64,000 nt of DNA, taken from the NCBI GenBank assembly GCA_949825045.1, contig OX463836.1:9751829-9815828 (forward strand). The letters run 5' to 3'. The position numbers and the translations under genes are program-made. This document shows positions 18,672-28,814 of this stretch, piece after piece. This DNA comes from Argyresthia goedartella. Taxonomy: Eukaryota > Arthropoda > Insecta > Lepidoptera > Argyresthiidae. The notes under the pieces are model-generated. The model was not told where the DNA came from. It made no database searches and was given only the letters and a program-made list of their open reading frames with translations. Position 1 is the stretch's first letter. Each line of letters begins with the position of its first letter.

Positions 18672-19794
18672 CAAGCTTTCAATCATATATCTTAAGTCTT
18701 CATAGTTTTCACTTAGTATAACTATGTCATCTGCAAAACGTAAGTGATTCAGATAGTCTCCATTGATATTGATCCCCTTCTTGTTCCAGTTCAGCTTCGA
18801 GAAAATATGTTGCAGGAGTGTCGTAAAAAGATTTGGTGATATAGGATCACCTTGCCTTACGCCTCTCATGTCTTTCCAAGTCTATCCATTTTTACGGTAG
18901 CTTTACTATGTTTTTATATTTCTTTCAGAATTGTTATATATTTCGCAGAGACTCCTTGTTCTTCTAATGCTTGCCATAGATAATTATGACTGATAGAATC
19001 AAAGGCTTTCGAATAGTCTATGAAAGCAATGTAAAGGTTTTTGTTGTTGTACTCTTCATATCTTTCTATCACTTGGCTTAGAGCGAATATATGATCTGTT
19101 TTTGAAAAATTTGGTCTAAATCCTGCTTGTTCTATGGGTTGACATTGTTCTAATGTTTTTCTCAGTCTCCCTAATATGACACTGGTAAATATCTTATAAA
19201 TGGTCTGTAGTAGACTTATTTGTCTGTAGTTCCTAATGTCCATATGGTTTCCTTTCTTGTATAGTAGCGTTATGAGCGAGTTTTCCCATTCACTGGGTAT
19301 TATTCCATATTCTAAAATGCCATTAAATAATTCAGTAAGTATTGGTGAAATGGGGTCTACTATCGCCTTCAAGATGTCATTCGAAATTCCGTTTTCGCCA
19401 GGGCTCTTCTCGCTTTTTAGTTAATTTATTGAGTGGGAAATCTCGACACACAGGAACGGTGGTATGCTGTTCTGGTCATCTGCATTTGTTCTTGAATGTA
19501 GTATTTCTGTCGTTTGTTTACAGTTGTATAGGTTCTTATAGTAGTTTGCAATGTCCACTATTTGTTCTCTATCTGGGACCACGTTTTCTTCTTAGTTTTT
19601 CAAAAAGGTTATCCATTGTTTCGAGGTTGTCAGGCGAGATTGAGACCTTTTCACAGAGCTTCTTTTCTCCAATTTTTCTTCAATAATGTCAAGCCTTTGT
19701 TTCTTTTTATCTTTGAATATTAGCTTCCTCACTTTCCGATATAGCCTTGTAAGTAACTTCTTTTCTTCCTTGGATTTATGTTCTTTATTCCTGC
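18672..19794 (-). pseudogene. RTE-type RT core (RTE copy 1, 5' segment), multiply broken
   Basis: On the minus strand the segment begins inside the endonuclease-RT linker (NKEHKSKEEKKLLTRL). RT motifs: VDPISPILTELFNGILEY, IRNYRQISLLQTIYKIF, QAGFRPNFSKTDHIFA, IAFIDYSKAFDSISHNY, then RGVRQGDPISPNLF and HLRFADDIVILSENY. Stop codons and frame changes separate the blocks (for instance near 18875-18913). It is closely similar to RTE copy 2 and shares at least one of its stops. The C-terminus continues at 10683-11107 beyond BEL copy A. Confidence 0.87.
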
Positions 19795-20800
19795 ACAGGG
19801 GGCTGTCCGTTGCACCTGTAATTGTCAAGTGTTTGTTTAGTGTACAATGGTCTGTAATAAGGCTTGTTAATATTTTTATTTTACTGCGTGGCAGTCTCAT
19901 TAAGTAATTCGTAAATTTATGGTTATACTTGTCTATAAAAAGTTTTGTGTTTTTGCAGTCTTCTCTGCTAGACCATAATAGGTTTTGTTGCTGTACTGTG
20001 GCTTTTTTGAGCCTTTTTCGTAGAGCTTCCTCTGATAAGGGCGAGAATGGTGGAGGGCCGATTGCTGGCCTTTCTGCCCCTAATTTTGCTAGCTTGTCTG
20101 CCTCCCAGTTGCCTTGGTCACCCTGGTGACCTTTTACCCACTGGACTGTGACCTTGTTTTTCTCACCTAGCCTGTTGAGTGCCTTGTGGCATTCTAGTAT
20201 GAGTTTTGATTTTGTCAACGGTATTTTTAGTGAGCTTAGTAGGGCTGCGCAGTTTGTTTTAAAGGTTATGTCATTCCCCTCTGCATCATTTATCAAGTGC
20301 ATTGCCCCGTGTAGGAGACTCAGTGTTTCAGCTTGAAACACTGTCGTCTCCTTTCCGAAGCTTAGGGAAAGTTTAATGTCAAGCTCCGGCGAGAAAAGAC
20401 CTCCGCCTGTGTTCTTGCTTTTCTTTGAGCCATCTCTGTATAATGTTATGCTTTTGTGATTTGGTATTGTTGGTGTTTCCAAGCCCTTGGCTGTGATTTC
20501 ATATTTCCTACCGAATAGGAACTCTGTTTTTATGCGATCAATTCCAATAATGGCTTCCGGTACTTCCCCAAATGCTTTTTATAGAATTGTGCAGTGTCCT
20601 TTATCTGCTATTTGTCCTTTCCATTGTCCTGTACTGAAAAGCCTTATGGCCGCCGATTTGACCTCCTGCTGTACGAATAGGTCCAATGGTGGTATGACTA
20701 GCATGATTTCCAGTGCCGCTGATGGCGTTGACCTCATGCAGCCTGTCATGGCCACACATGCCATTCTCTGGAACTGCTGTAGTTGTGTTGTAGTTGTGCA
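19795..20800 (-). pseudogene. R1/Jockey-type RT thumb and RNase H fragment
   Basis: The first part (minus strand) reads QRMACVAMTGCMRSTPSAAL and IPPLDLFVQQEVKSAAIRLF, the post-RT region of R1/Jockey-group elements. A TAA interrupts it near 20580. The RNase H domain (about 20450-19990) has LYRDGSKKS (first Asp), FQAETLSLLHGA (Glu), TNCAALLSSL where the usual second Asp is replaced, and VKGHQGDQGNWEADKLAK (last Asp). The end reads TGATDSPLCR, where the zinc-finger tail would begin, and is joined in frame to RTE copy 1. Confidence 0.82.
20724..20800. repeat. 77-bp direct repeat, left copy (flank of RTE copy 2)
   Basis: Matches 24535-24611 with one mismatch by my reading. Both copies are R1/Jockey-type coding sequence. 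They flank RTE copy 2 exactly, so this is either a long target-site duplication or a product of rearrangement. Confidence 0.85.
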
Positions 20801-21298
20801 GGTCTGACAGCCGTACAGCAAGGTGGGAAGTATTGTATTGTCTATTGCTTTTTTCTTCAGTCTCATTGGTATTTTGGCTTTAAATATGTGTTTCAGCGAC
20901 CAATACTTTGCCCAAGCTGTCTTTATTGTTCGTTCTACTTCTTTTAAAGTTTGGAATGTTATATTTTGACCCAGGTAAACATATTCCTGCACATATTCAA
21001 TCTTCTGGCCATGTAGTTCAAGTGGATGCTTTATACTGTTGGTCATGAGACAGGTTTTATCTGAGTTCATATGAAGATCACATTTTCGACTTTCTGTATC
21101 CAAGCTTTCAATCATATATCTTAAGTCTTCATAGTTTTCACTTAGTATAACTATGTCATCTGCAAAACGTAAGTGATTCAGATAGTCTCCATTGATGTTG
21201 ATCCCCTTCTTGTTCCAGTTCAGCTTCGAGAAAATATGTTGCAGGAGTGTCGTAAAAAGATTTGGTGATATAGGATCACCTTGCCTTACACCTCTCAT
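20801..21298 (-). pseudogene. RTE copy 2 RT, catalytic to post-RT region, fused to R1-type sequence
   Basis: Contains RGVRQGDPISPNLFTTLL, LNHLRFADDIVILSE (catalytic box) and YVYLGQNITFQTLKEVERTI. After PTLLYGCQT the open frame runs on into R1/Jockey-type CTTTTQLQQFQRMACVA without a break, giving a 239-codon chimera ending at 20579. The junction lies at the equivalent point of both RT proteins. Confidence 0.85.
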
Positions 21299-22014
21299 GT
21301 CTTTCCAAGTCTATCCATTTTTACGGTAGCTTTACTATGTTTTTATATTTCTTTCAGAATTGTTATATATTTCGCAGAGACTCCTTGTTCTTCTTATGCT
21401 TGCCATAGATAATTATGACTGATAGAATCAAAGGCTTTCGAATAGTCTATGAAAGCAATGTAAAGGTTTTTGTTGTTGTACTCTTCATATCTTTCTATCA
21501 CTTGGCTTAGAGCGAATATATGATCTGTTGTTGAAAAATTTGGTCTAAATCCTGCTTGTTCTATGGGTTGACATTGTTCTCATGTTTTTCTCAGTCTCCC
21601 TAATATGACACTGGTAAATATCTTATAAATGGTCTGTAGTAGACTTATTGGTCTGTAGTTCCTAATGTCCATATGGTTTCCTTTCTTGTATAGTAGTGTT
21701 ATGAGCGAGTTTTCCCATTCACTGGGTATTATTCCATATTCTAAAATGCCATTAAATAATTCAGTAAGTATTGGTGAAATGGGGTCTACTATCGCCTTCA
21801 AGATGTCATTCGAAATTCCGTCTTCGCCAAGGCTCTTCTCGCTTTTTAGTTTATTTATTGAGTGGGAAATCTCGACACACAGGAACGGTGGTATGCTGTT
21901 CTGGTCATCTGCATTTGTTCTTGAATGTAGTATTTCTGTCGTTTGTTTACAGTTGTATAGGTTCTTATAGTACTTTGTTGCAATGTCCACTATTTGTTCT
22001 CTATCTGTGACCAC
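21299..22014 (-). pseudogene. RTE copy 2 RT, N-terminal half, broken
   Basis: The frame 21580-22014 has VVTDREQIVDIATKYYKNLY, LKSEKSLGEDGISNDILKAI and NYRPISLLQTIYKIF. Below 21580 the frame is lost near CQPIEQAGFRPN, and YIAFIDYSKAFDSISHNYLW follows with a stop after WQA near 21395 that copy 1 does not have. The palm Asp of motif A is present (FIDYSKAFD). Non-functional as it stands. Confidence 0.85.
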
Positions 22015-22023
22015 GTTTTCTTC

Positions 22024-23260
22024 TTAGTTTTTCAGAGAGGTTATCCATTGTTTCGAGGTTGTTAGGCGAGATTGTGACCTTTTCACAGAGGTTCTTTTCT
22101 CTAATTCTTCTTCAATAATTTCAAGCCTTTGTTTCTTCTTATCTTTGAATATCCTCACTTTCCGATATAGCCTTGTAAGTAACTTCTTTTCTTCCTTGGA
22201 TTTATGTTCTTTATTCTTTAGTTTTGTTCTTTTGGCTATAAGTTCTTTTATCTGAGGGTCGAGCGTATAATATAGTTGTTCTGGATTTCGTTTAGGCAGT
22301 GTCATAACAGATTGCTTGATAATGTTGATTAGATTTGTGTATGACTCTTGAACATTTGAAATTTGTTCTTTTTTCTGGGTAAGATCTGAAAATACATTTT
22401 TCACATGTTCTTTTTTAATTGGGAGTAGATCTTTATTTCCACCTTTGAAAGCTTTTCTGTCTTTGTTCTTTTTTATATTCAGATTTAAAGTTGCACGAAT
22501 GAGCCTGTGATCAGAAGGGTAAGAGGTGTTAATCAATTCAATGTTTTCAATCTCAGTTATGTTCTTCGTTAGAATAAAATCAATCTTATTCTTAGTTTTA
22601 CCATCTGGTGATATCCATGTGCATCTTTGCTTTGGTTTTTTCTTGAAGAATGAGTTTGATATGAATAGCTGATTTTCCATGCAGTATTGAACCAGATTTT
22701 CGCCTCTTTCTTTTCTATCTCCATATCCCCAGGGACCCATGACAGGTCTGTCCTCGAGACTTGGTTGGCCTATCTTGGCATTTAAATCTCCGATCACCAT
22801 GACTGAATTTGAGGTATTTTGTAGGGCTTTTGTAATTTCTTCGTAAAAATCTTGAATCGTTTTCTGTTTGGCTTTCCAGTGTGGAGCATATACTTGAACT
22901 ATGTGTATCGTTTTCTTTCCAAATTTCAGATCTAGTCGAGTAACTCTGTCGGAATAGCTGGTAAATTAGTTATATTTTTCTTCCAAATTGTTTTTATGAG
23001 AAAGCCAACACCATTGTGGCCACTCCTTTCACCAGCATGTATAATTATGTAATCTTTTTATTCGAGTATCTTTGTACCGTCTAGCTTTATTTCAGAGAGT
23101 CCAATTATGTCCCATTTAATCGTCTCGATAGCGTGTTCTAGTTCGTCTTGTCTGCCGACTCCGACTAGGCCTCTTACATTGAATGCACACACATATATTT
23201 TACTATCGTTAGTATCTGCTTGATTGGTGGAGGGGTTTGGTCTACTACTCCCACGGTGAC
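22024..23260 (-). pseudogene. RTE copy 2 endonuclease and linker
   Basis: The N-terminal part (about 23220-23050) reads VCAFNVRGLVGVGRQDELEH and WDIIGLSEIKLDGTKI, the start of the apurinic-type endonuclease. The frame 22024-22800 begins VIGDLNAKIGQPSL (catalytic Asp-x-Asn), followed by CTWISPDGKTKNKIDFIL and TSYPSDHRLIRATLN with the catalytic SDH box. A basic linker (KNKEHKSKEEKKLLTRLYRK) precedes RT. Frame breaks between 22800 and 23050 inactivate it. In a working element this enzyme nicks target DNA to prime copying. Confidence 0.85.
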
Positions 23261-23353
23261 CGCCCGGACTGGGAGAGGTTGTTTTAGTTTGTTTTATATT
23301 CTTTGTTAATTTTAATAATTTGTTCGTGTATCAGGAGGCCTTCTTGTTCTTTG

Positions 23354-23704
23354 CTAAGCCTTTGAGATTTTTGGGCTAATGTCAAGTGTATTCCTTGTCA
23401 TGTATCGAGATATATCATAGGCTTTATTTTTCTTGGTAACTTGTTGTATCTTTTCAGTTTCTTCGTCTGTGGTATTTTTCTGGGCATGCTCAGGTGTTAC
23501 TGATAAATCTCTCTTCTGTGTTCTTCTTCCTTTGTTATGGTTATTTTTGTTTCGATTTTCTATTCCCTTTTCGAGTGTTATTATTCTTTCACCACGGAGT
23601 ATTACATTTAGTCCTTGGTCTCGTTTATTCTTCAGTTCTTCTTGTAACTCTTTCCTTTTTTGCAGGACAGTTTGAGTTAAATCTTCCTTGACATACATGT
23701 TCAA
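23354..23704 (-). pseudogene. RTE copy 2 ORF1 C-terminal basic region
   Basis: A 116-codon charged, Lys/Arg-rich frame (VLQKRKELQEELKNKRDQGL; GERIITLEKGIENRNKNN). It lies where related insect RTE elements carry the end of ORF1, between the RRM-like domain and the endonuclease. Assignment by position and composition. Frame breaks separate it from 23827-24150. Confidence 0.55.
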
Positions 23705-23826
23705 GGTTTCAAGTCATTTATTTTTCTTTAGGATTTAAATTTTGCGGCCAACAGTTGTACATGTTAGAACCACTGGTCTTATTTTTCCTTCATTTTTCTT
23801 TCCCATTCTTCGTATGCCCTCTACTT

Positions 23827-24150
23827 CTACTTTATGCAAGTAATTTCCATTGTTTTATTTATGACTTTCAATACGGATTCTTGTAAGTTTGTATGATTGC
23901 GCTCCGTTTCTTCTAATCCAAAGAATATCACATTCTTTTTCTTGGCTGTTCGCTCAAGGTACTCTATAGTTTCTTGTTGTTGTGTTATTTTATCTTCCAG
24001 TTCAGTTATTTTTGTTTCCATGTAGTGAAACTTTTGATTTGTATCTTTATTGATATTTGTTGTAATATTGTGTTCCAAGTTTTTAAACTCATTTTTCTGT
24101 TCGGATAATTCGATTTGTATCTTTTCTAATATTTTCATTACACTTTCCAT
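23827..24150 (-). pseudogene. RTE copy 2 ORF1: coiled coil and RRM-like domain
   Basis: Starts MESVMKILEKIQIELSEQKN at 24150. Residues about 5-75 form a coiled coil. KKNVIFFGLEETERNHTNLQ marks the start of the RNA-binding domain seen in ORF1 proteins of insect RTE elements. The frame ends after 107 codons where relatives continue, so it is cut by a frame change. The product would bind element RNA. Confidence 0.78.
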
Positions 24151-24534
24151 GCTGTTTTTAAGGGTCTATCAGGTTTGCAGTACAATATATAGGATAGCGA
24201 TAGTAGGGCCAGTTGTATATTTTTGTCTTGTTGAACGGCTGAAGACATGCACTTTGCACTTGCTTGGCAGCTCAAATTGCAAGTTGTGTATTGCTTTCGA
24301 ATAGCTAGGTACCGATAATCTGGCTGCTTCTGTTCGTCAATCTTTGTAACGGTTCTTTTAGGTGAATGATTCTGTTTTGTTTATGTTTGTGACAAATTAC
24401 CATTGGAATGTAATATTTGTGGGCTAGGTACGGTTTCTCATGAATATAATTAGAGAATGCAATGATTAAAACATCCACTAGCACACGCACAGTACCCTTT
24501 TATAACAGTTTGGTAGTAACTTCTTTGTTTTTTC

Positions 24535-24611
24535 GGCGTTGACCTCATGCAGCCTGTCATGGCCACACATGCCATTCTCTGGAACTGCTATAGTTGTGTT
24601 GTAGTTGTGCA
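24535..24611. repeat. 77-bp direct repeat, right copy (flank of RTE copy 2)
   Basis: Partner of 20724-20800; one mismatch. Confidence 0.85.
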
Positions 24612-24700
24612 TAGTGTTGTTGGTTGCCACCATACCAGGGAGCCGTATGTGATGATGGGTCTCACCACAGCCTCATCCTTACATATTAATTTGCTCGTTA
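24535..24700 (-). pseudogene. R1/Jockey-type RT fragment upstream of RTE copy 2
   Basis: Minus strand reads VVRPIITYGSLVWWQPTTLC, then a stop and QFQRMACVAMTGCMRSTP. The second half (24535-24611) is the 77-bp repeat. It is the direct upstream continuation of 19795-20800, which supports insertion of RTE copy 2 into one R1/Jockey-type element. Confidence 0.8.
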
Positions 24701-24742
24701 CCGATGAGCTAAGGGCACTCGTGCTATGATGCGAATGTATGC
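24686..24742 (-). mobile_element. tRNA-derived SINE head, fragment
   Basis: Matches 26955-27015 (AATTTGCTCGTTACCG, TGATGCGAAT and GCATTAATT shared). It holds a degenerate A-box region only. Confidence 0.55.
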
Positions 24743-25372
24743 ATTAATTGATTGACATCATTTGATTGATTGATTGACATCATCTCAAGATAGTTTTCTG
24801 TGAATGTAACGATGTTTGGATGTTTGTGTGTTGGTGCCTCAATCACGCTAAAACGGCTGAACAGTTTAGAATGAAATGTATCACCACAGATATAGTTTAT
24901 GAGCTAGATTAGCATGTTCAATACTTTTTATTCGACTGCACCGAAATAGGATAACGTTATCTCGGTAAATGGTACTTTCTAGGAACACGCAGCTGAAATT
25001 GCAGGCTGATTTTATATGATATGATATTTAGCTGACTAAATAGTATGTAACATTTTTCATTCGTCTATCTTATCTTCATAGTGCTAAGCTTAAAACATGA
25101 CTTAAATTGAATGAATCGATACGGACAAATAAACATCTGTGAATTGAACGCCGTCATCATTGCGTTAATATTTTTTTTTGTTTTTTTTTGGGGATCTACC
25201 TAGTTTCAAAAAAAAAAGTACATCACTTAACCTTGTTAAGTTTGATCAGTTTTTACAACATTTTTTTTAATTATATTTGGACTGGATTATTAGTCAAAGT
25301 AAATGGTAGAATTGCTATGTTTTGTCATTATCACAGAAAATATGTATGCATAACTGAAAAAGTGAATCAATA
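24743..25372. other. No gene seen; A/T-rich DNA with simple repeats
   Basis: Contains GATT and GATTGACATCAT repeats at 24745-24785 and a stretch around 24830-24890 resembling a common lepidopteran repeat (CTCAATCACGCTAAAACGGCTGAAC). No coding frame is supported. Confidence 0.5.
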
Positions 25373-25640
25373 ATAATAATAATAATACCTTGGACACAAT
25401 TTACACACAATGATCTAGCCCCAAACTAGGATTCCCTGTATTTTGGGTACTAGACAACGATACACATACTTATATAGATAAATAATATACTTAGATAGAT
25501 AAACAACCATGACTACGGTACAAACATCAGTTCTCATCAAACAAATATTTGCCCCCACCGGGACTCGAACCCGGGATCCATTGGCTTCGTAGGCAGGGTT
25601 AATGCAGTTGTAACTTATTATTCTGTGCGCTCCTTACAAG
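25373..25640 (-). mobile_element. tRNA-derived SINE of lepidopteran type
   Basis: On the minus strand a pol III B box (GGTTCGAGTCC, near 25570) sits in a tRNA-like head. It is followed by GGGGGCAAATATTTGTTTGATGAG, the body and a tail of ATT repeats (25373-25387). The order and wording are familiar from SINEs widespread in moths and butterflies, which is the best single clue to the host. Confidence 0.75.
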
Positions 25641-26670
25641 GTTAAGTTGTTAAAGTTGAATGAAGTTGTGAAATGTGATATTTTATCTTGGCCCTACTAT
25701 ATTTTTGTTATTCCTTAGCACCGACGTAATTAATATGTGGATTTCTAAACTACATGTTAATTATATCATATCTTCTCTGCTGCGCAACTTGACGGGCGAG
25801 GGACGATATCGATCACAGACTAATCTCATTGCGGAGAGTGAGTTCCTGCAGACCACAGACCTTTTTGATCTGTCGAAAGATTGGTCAGATTGGGCTACTA
25901 GCGTATTTCGGCCGATACCGAAACGCTACAGTGTGGGCACTTCCATACATCTTCATTCTGATTAAGAGCCCGACTAAAGTATTGGCCGATAAAAATTCTG
26001 TGGTCAGCGGGTACTCTAATGGCGGCTTACTAGCGATGTGTCTGTACGGAAGCAAAACAGTCGGCCGCAGACTGTAGCCGTAGTGGGAATAAAGCCAAAC
26101 AAGGGTGAAAATTTGTATTTATATTAGATTAATTCCCTTTTGCCACCAGGTAGCTGACGAGAACAGCAGTACCTTAGAATCACTGAACGGGGATCTAGTG
26201 GCGGACGGCAGGAAGTTTTAGACGCGCTGATAGCTGGGGCTAGGGCTATGTCTGACGCGCTGCATAAGAAATAAGACGGACTTGGGAATATATTGATATT
26301 GTGCATGGATATCTTCGTGTTTCTTTAGCTTTATCTTTATCATTATCACTAATTCATCATGGCCTATCTATATCATCTGTATCAGCTGCGCTTGTGACTG
26401 TACAGTCCAATCCTGGAGCGGCAGCGGCAGCACTATAATTACAGCAACCGAAAACAGTTACGTTCACCGAAACTCGGAACCAAAGAGTTGCTACGAGAGC
26501 TGTACTTGTATTTCGTCGTCGTCAGCAGGCTGCACGGCGAGCCGCGTCTTCGCTGCTCAGCTCGGCTCAGCTTTGTGGAAACAGCAGTCCTTGTAGTGGT
26601 TGTAGTGGTTAGATACGCCTCCGACTTAATGTCTTAGCTTCGCGGACCAATTTATAGTTCTGTATGTTGA
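25641..26670. other. No recognised gene
   Basis: A 96-codon frame (25675-25965) and an overlapping 82-codon frame (25829-26077) have no recognisable motif and poor coding character. A GCA/GCG-rich patch lies near 26420-26440. Confidence 0.5.
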
Positions 26671-26724
26671 ATGGTTATTTTTGGGACGCCCTGTCGGGTA
26701 CAGGGCATCCCAAAAAATAACCAT
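26671..26724. repeat. Inverted repeat, 24-25 bp arms with 5-base loop
   Basis: Arms 26671-26694 and 26700-26724 pair with one mismatch and one extra A. A third version of the arm core (TTTTTGGGCGCCCTGTA) follows at 26744-26760. A foldback or decayed miniature element is possible. Confidence 0.75.
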
Positions 26725-26899
26725 GTTTTGAGACATATTTAAATTTTTGGGCGCCCTGTACCCTTTTTTCGGCGTCAGAGAAAACTTCGCAAGGCAGAGA
26801 GAACTTGAGGTTCAATACTCTGCTCGTGGTCGTCAACCACAACCTGATAATCAAAAAGTCGAGTTTAGCTCATTTCATACCCATTGCTAATTTTTATTA

Positions 26900-27016
26900 T
26901 TTAAATTTCTCGAGTTGAGGTGCGAACCTGGGTCTCCTATGCCGCCCGAGTAATTATAATTTGCTCGTTACCGCTGAGCCACGGGCACTGTAGCTGTGAT
27001 GCGAATATGCATTAAT
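26900..27016 (-). mobile_element. tRNA-derived SINE head
   Basis: Minus strand has GTGCCCGTGGCTCAGCGGTAA (A-box-like, 26975-26995) and CCAGGTTCGCACCT (B-box-like, about 26920-26935), spaced as in a tRNA gene. No complete tRNA fold was built. It shares its end with 24686-24742. Confidence 0.55.
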
Positions 27017-28082
27017 TTGTTGCAAATATAGTCGATGTTTCTGTCCCGGCATCCTTGTCCCATCCTAACTAATCTGAATGGATAATAGTTCTGTCTTTGT
27101 TTACCCTCGTTTCAAACCACCAGCGTCGTTTTATCTTTAAATGGCTACTTGCCAACGATTTTATTAACTGAGGAGTAAGGTTGAAACTGGATAGATTTTT
27201 CACCTTTGCGAAAATTTACGATCAACTTTTGCTTCCTTCAATAAAATATGTTTTTATCCTTATAAAGTGTTGGAACACTCCTTGCGCAATTATCTTGATT
27301 GCTTAATAGTTTTCTTTAAATTATCTTGGAAAATAATTTTATGGTTGATCGACCTTCTTAAAAGCTAAAATAGTTGCTCATTGGGAACAAACCAGAGCGT
27401 TAAAAAAATGCTCGAGAGATGAATATAACGGTGAGATAATAAAACAGTCTATCTATAACGTACATTTTATTTTTTTACTTTATTAGTTAAAAGAAGGTTT
27501 GGTACATTTAAGAGCGACCGTGTCACCCTTATCATGGTCCCTCAAACAAACATAATAATTATAAATTAACACACATGTTACTTATACCTACATTTCTTTC
27601 CTAGGTGTAAGTTAAAGTTTTTTTAATTCGCGTTTTCAGGAAGTTTGTGCTAATGTTCTTGTTTTTTCTTTTTTTACTCCAGATAATATAGTATCAGAGA
27701 CAAAAAATGTGTCACAAGGTCTTTTACCTACAAAATCCTGTGAAAAATATGTGAAAGTTTATGACAATTTTAACCTTTGAAACAATGCAAAAAGAGCCAA
27801 AGCGTTTCGGAAATTTGTATTTGGTCAAATAACTTTTGAGTAGAAATGATATTATTAACATGTCTAATTATTATTTTTATTATAATTTAACTTACTCATT
27901 TTCTCATAAAGGGTGATAAAAATAGAGTGTCCACCTTAGGAGGACACACTAGTTTAATCTGAATGATGTACACTGAATCCTTGATAACAAACGGATGTCA
28001 CTTTACGTCAACAATGTGAAAAAGCAACAATTTTATTGCGGATCTAATTTCTGCTAATCCAAGACATGATGAGATAATTGAG
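27017..28082. other. No gene seen; A/T-rich intergenic DNA
   Basis: No conserved frame, hairpin or repeat was found by eye. Confidence 0.5.
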
Positions 28083-28164
28083 ATATCTGTGAGATAAAAA
28101 AGTGACCCGTGAATAGATCCACAATATCTGTGAGATAAAAAAGTGACCCGTGAATAGATCCACA
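28083..28164. repeat. 41-bp perfect tandem duplication
   Basis: Units 28083-28123 and 28124-28164 are identical (ATATCTGTGAGATAAAAAAG and on to GATCCACA). Confidence 0.92.
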
Positions 28165-28242
28165 AACTTATCTTACACAGTGGCGGCGGCACTAGGGTTA
28201 CGAATGAGATTAGCTTACGCCACCGGGCCATAAGTTTGTGGA
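28159..28242. repeat. 13-bp inverted repeat around a 58-base spacer
   Basis: TCCACAAACTTAT at 28159-28171 pairs with ATAAGTTTGTGGA at 28230-28242. The left arm overlaps the tandem duplication. Confidence 0.7.
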
Positions 28243-28535
28243 TATGTACCATACGATGATTTCATCAGAACCTGAGAAATCAAACAGGAAGTCACCCATC
28301 CTTTTCGGTGAAAGTCCCCTATATTTTGTGAAGTCGCAATGGGTTTACATCCCATTAATGAACTACTAATGGACTAACATATATTCTGCGAAATACACGA
28401 GCAAATGCCCAAGATGTAAAGTCAGCGCAGAGAAAAGTATCCCTCCTTGGTATTCCTATAGAAGAGTATAACATTTTTGATACATTGAGTTAATTGCAAT
28501 TTGTCCGGTGGTTAACAAATTGGACTAGTAAACTA

Positions 28536-28580
28536 TAATAATAATTCATTTATTTAGGCTCAAATAACATGGGGCAAGTA
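28536..28580 (-). mobile_element. Possible 3' tail of a non-LTR element or SINE
   Basis: Minus strand TTTGAGCCTAAATAAATGAAT then ATT repeats has the form of a retrotransposon 3' end. No body could be assigned. Confidence 0.35.
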
Positions 28581-28814
28581 CATACTAGTTCGAATGAAAC
28601 TTAAATATTGCAATTTTGTAAATTTTATGAACCTCGGGGAAGCTCTGTCCCTTACACTAAGTATAACTTGTATAGCAGGGTTAAAGTGTCTCTATTCGAC
28701 AGTTAATGTTGCTAGTTTAAGTGGCAAATATTATTATAGTTATATCATTAACATAAATAAAAAAACAAACGTGACGTGCCATAATTAATTAATTAAATAC
28801 GAAGTAAATAAATG

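Larger units (their letters stand above)
20801..24534 (-). mobile_element. RTE-clade non-LTR retrotransposon (RTE copy 2)
   Basis: About 3.7 kb in minus orientation: 5' UTR (24151-24534), ORF1, endonuclease and RT. It ends at 20801 inside the post-RT coding region (after PTLLYGCQT), so the last part of ORF2 and the 3' UTR are missing. Reading frames are broken in many places. The flanks are 77-bp direct repeats within an R1/Jockey-type element, which continues on both sides. Confidence 0.85.

Noticed and set aside
19342..20336. Several Phe/Ser/Leu-rich plus-strand frames resembling membrane proteins
   Set aside because: They are complements of Lys/Glu-rich RTE and RNase H coding sequence.
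25560..25585. A tRNA gene at the GGTTCGAGTCC box
   Set aside because: Only the tRNA-like head of a SINE; body and ATT tail follow and no complete cloverleaf is evident.
28083..28164. CRISPR-like repeat array
   Set aside because: Just two directly adjacent units without spacers, in an insect genome.
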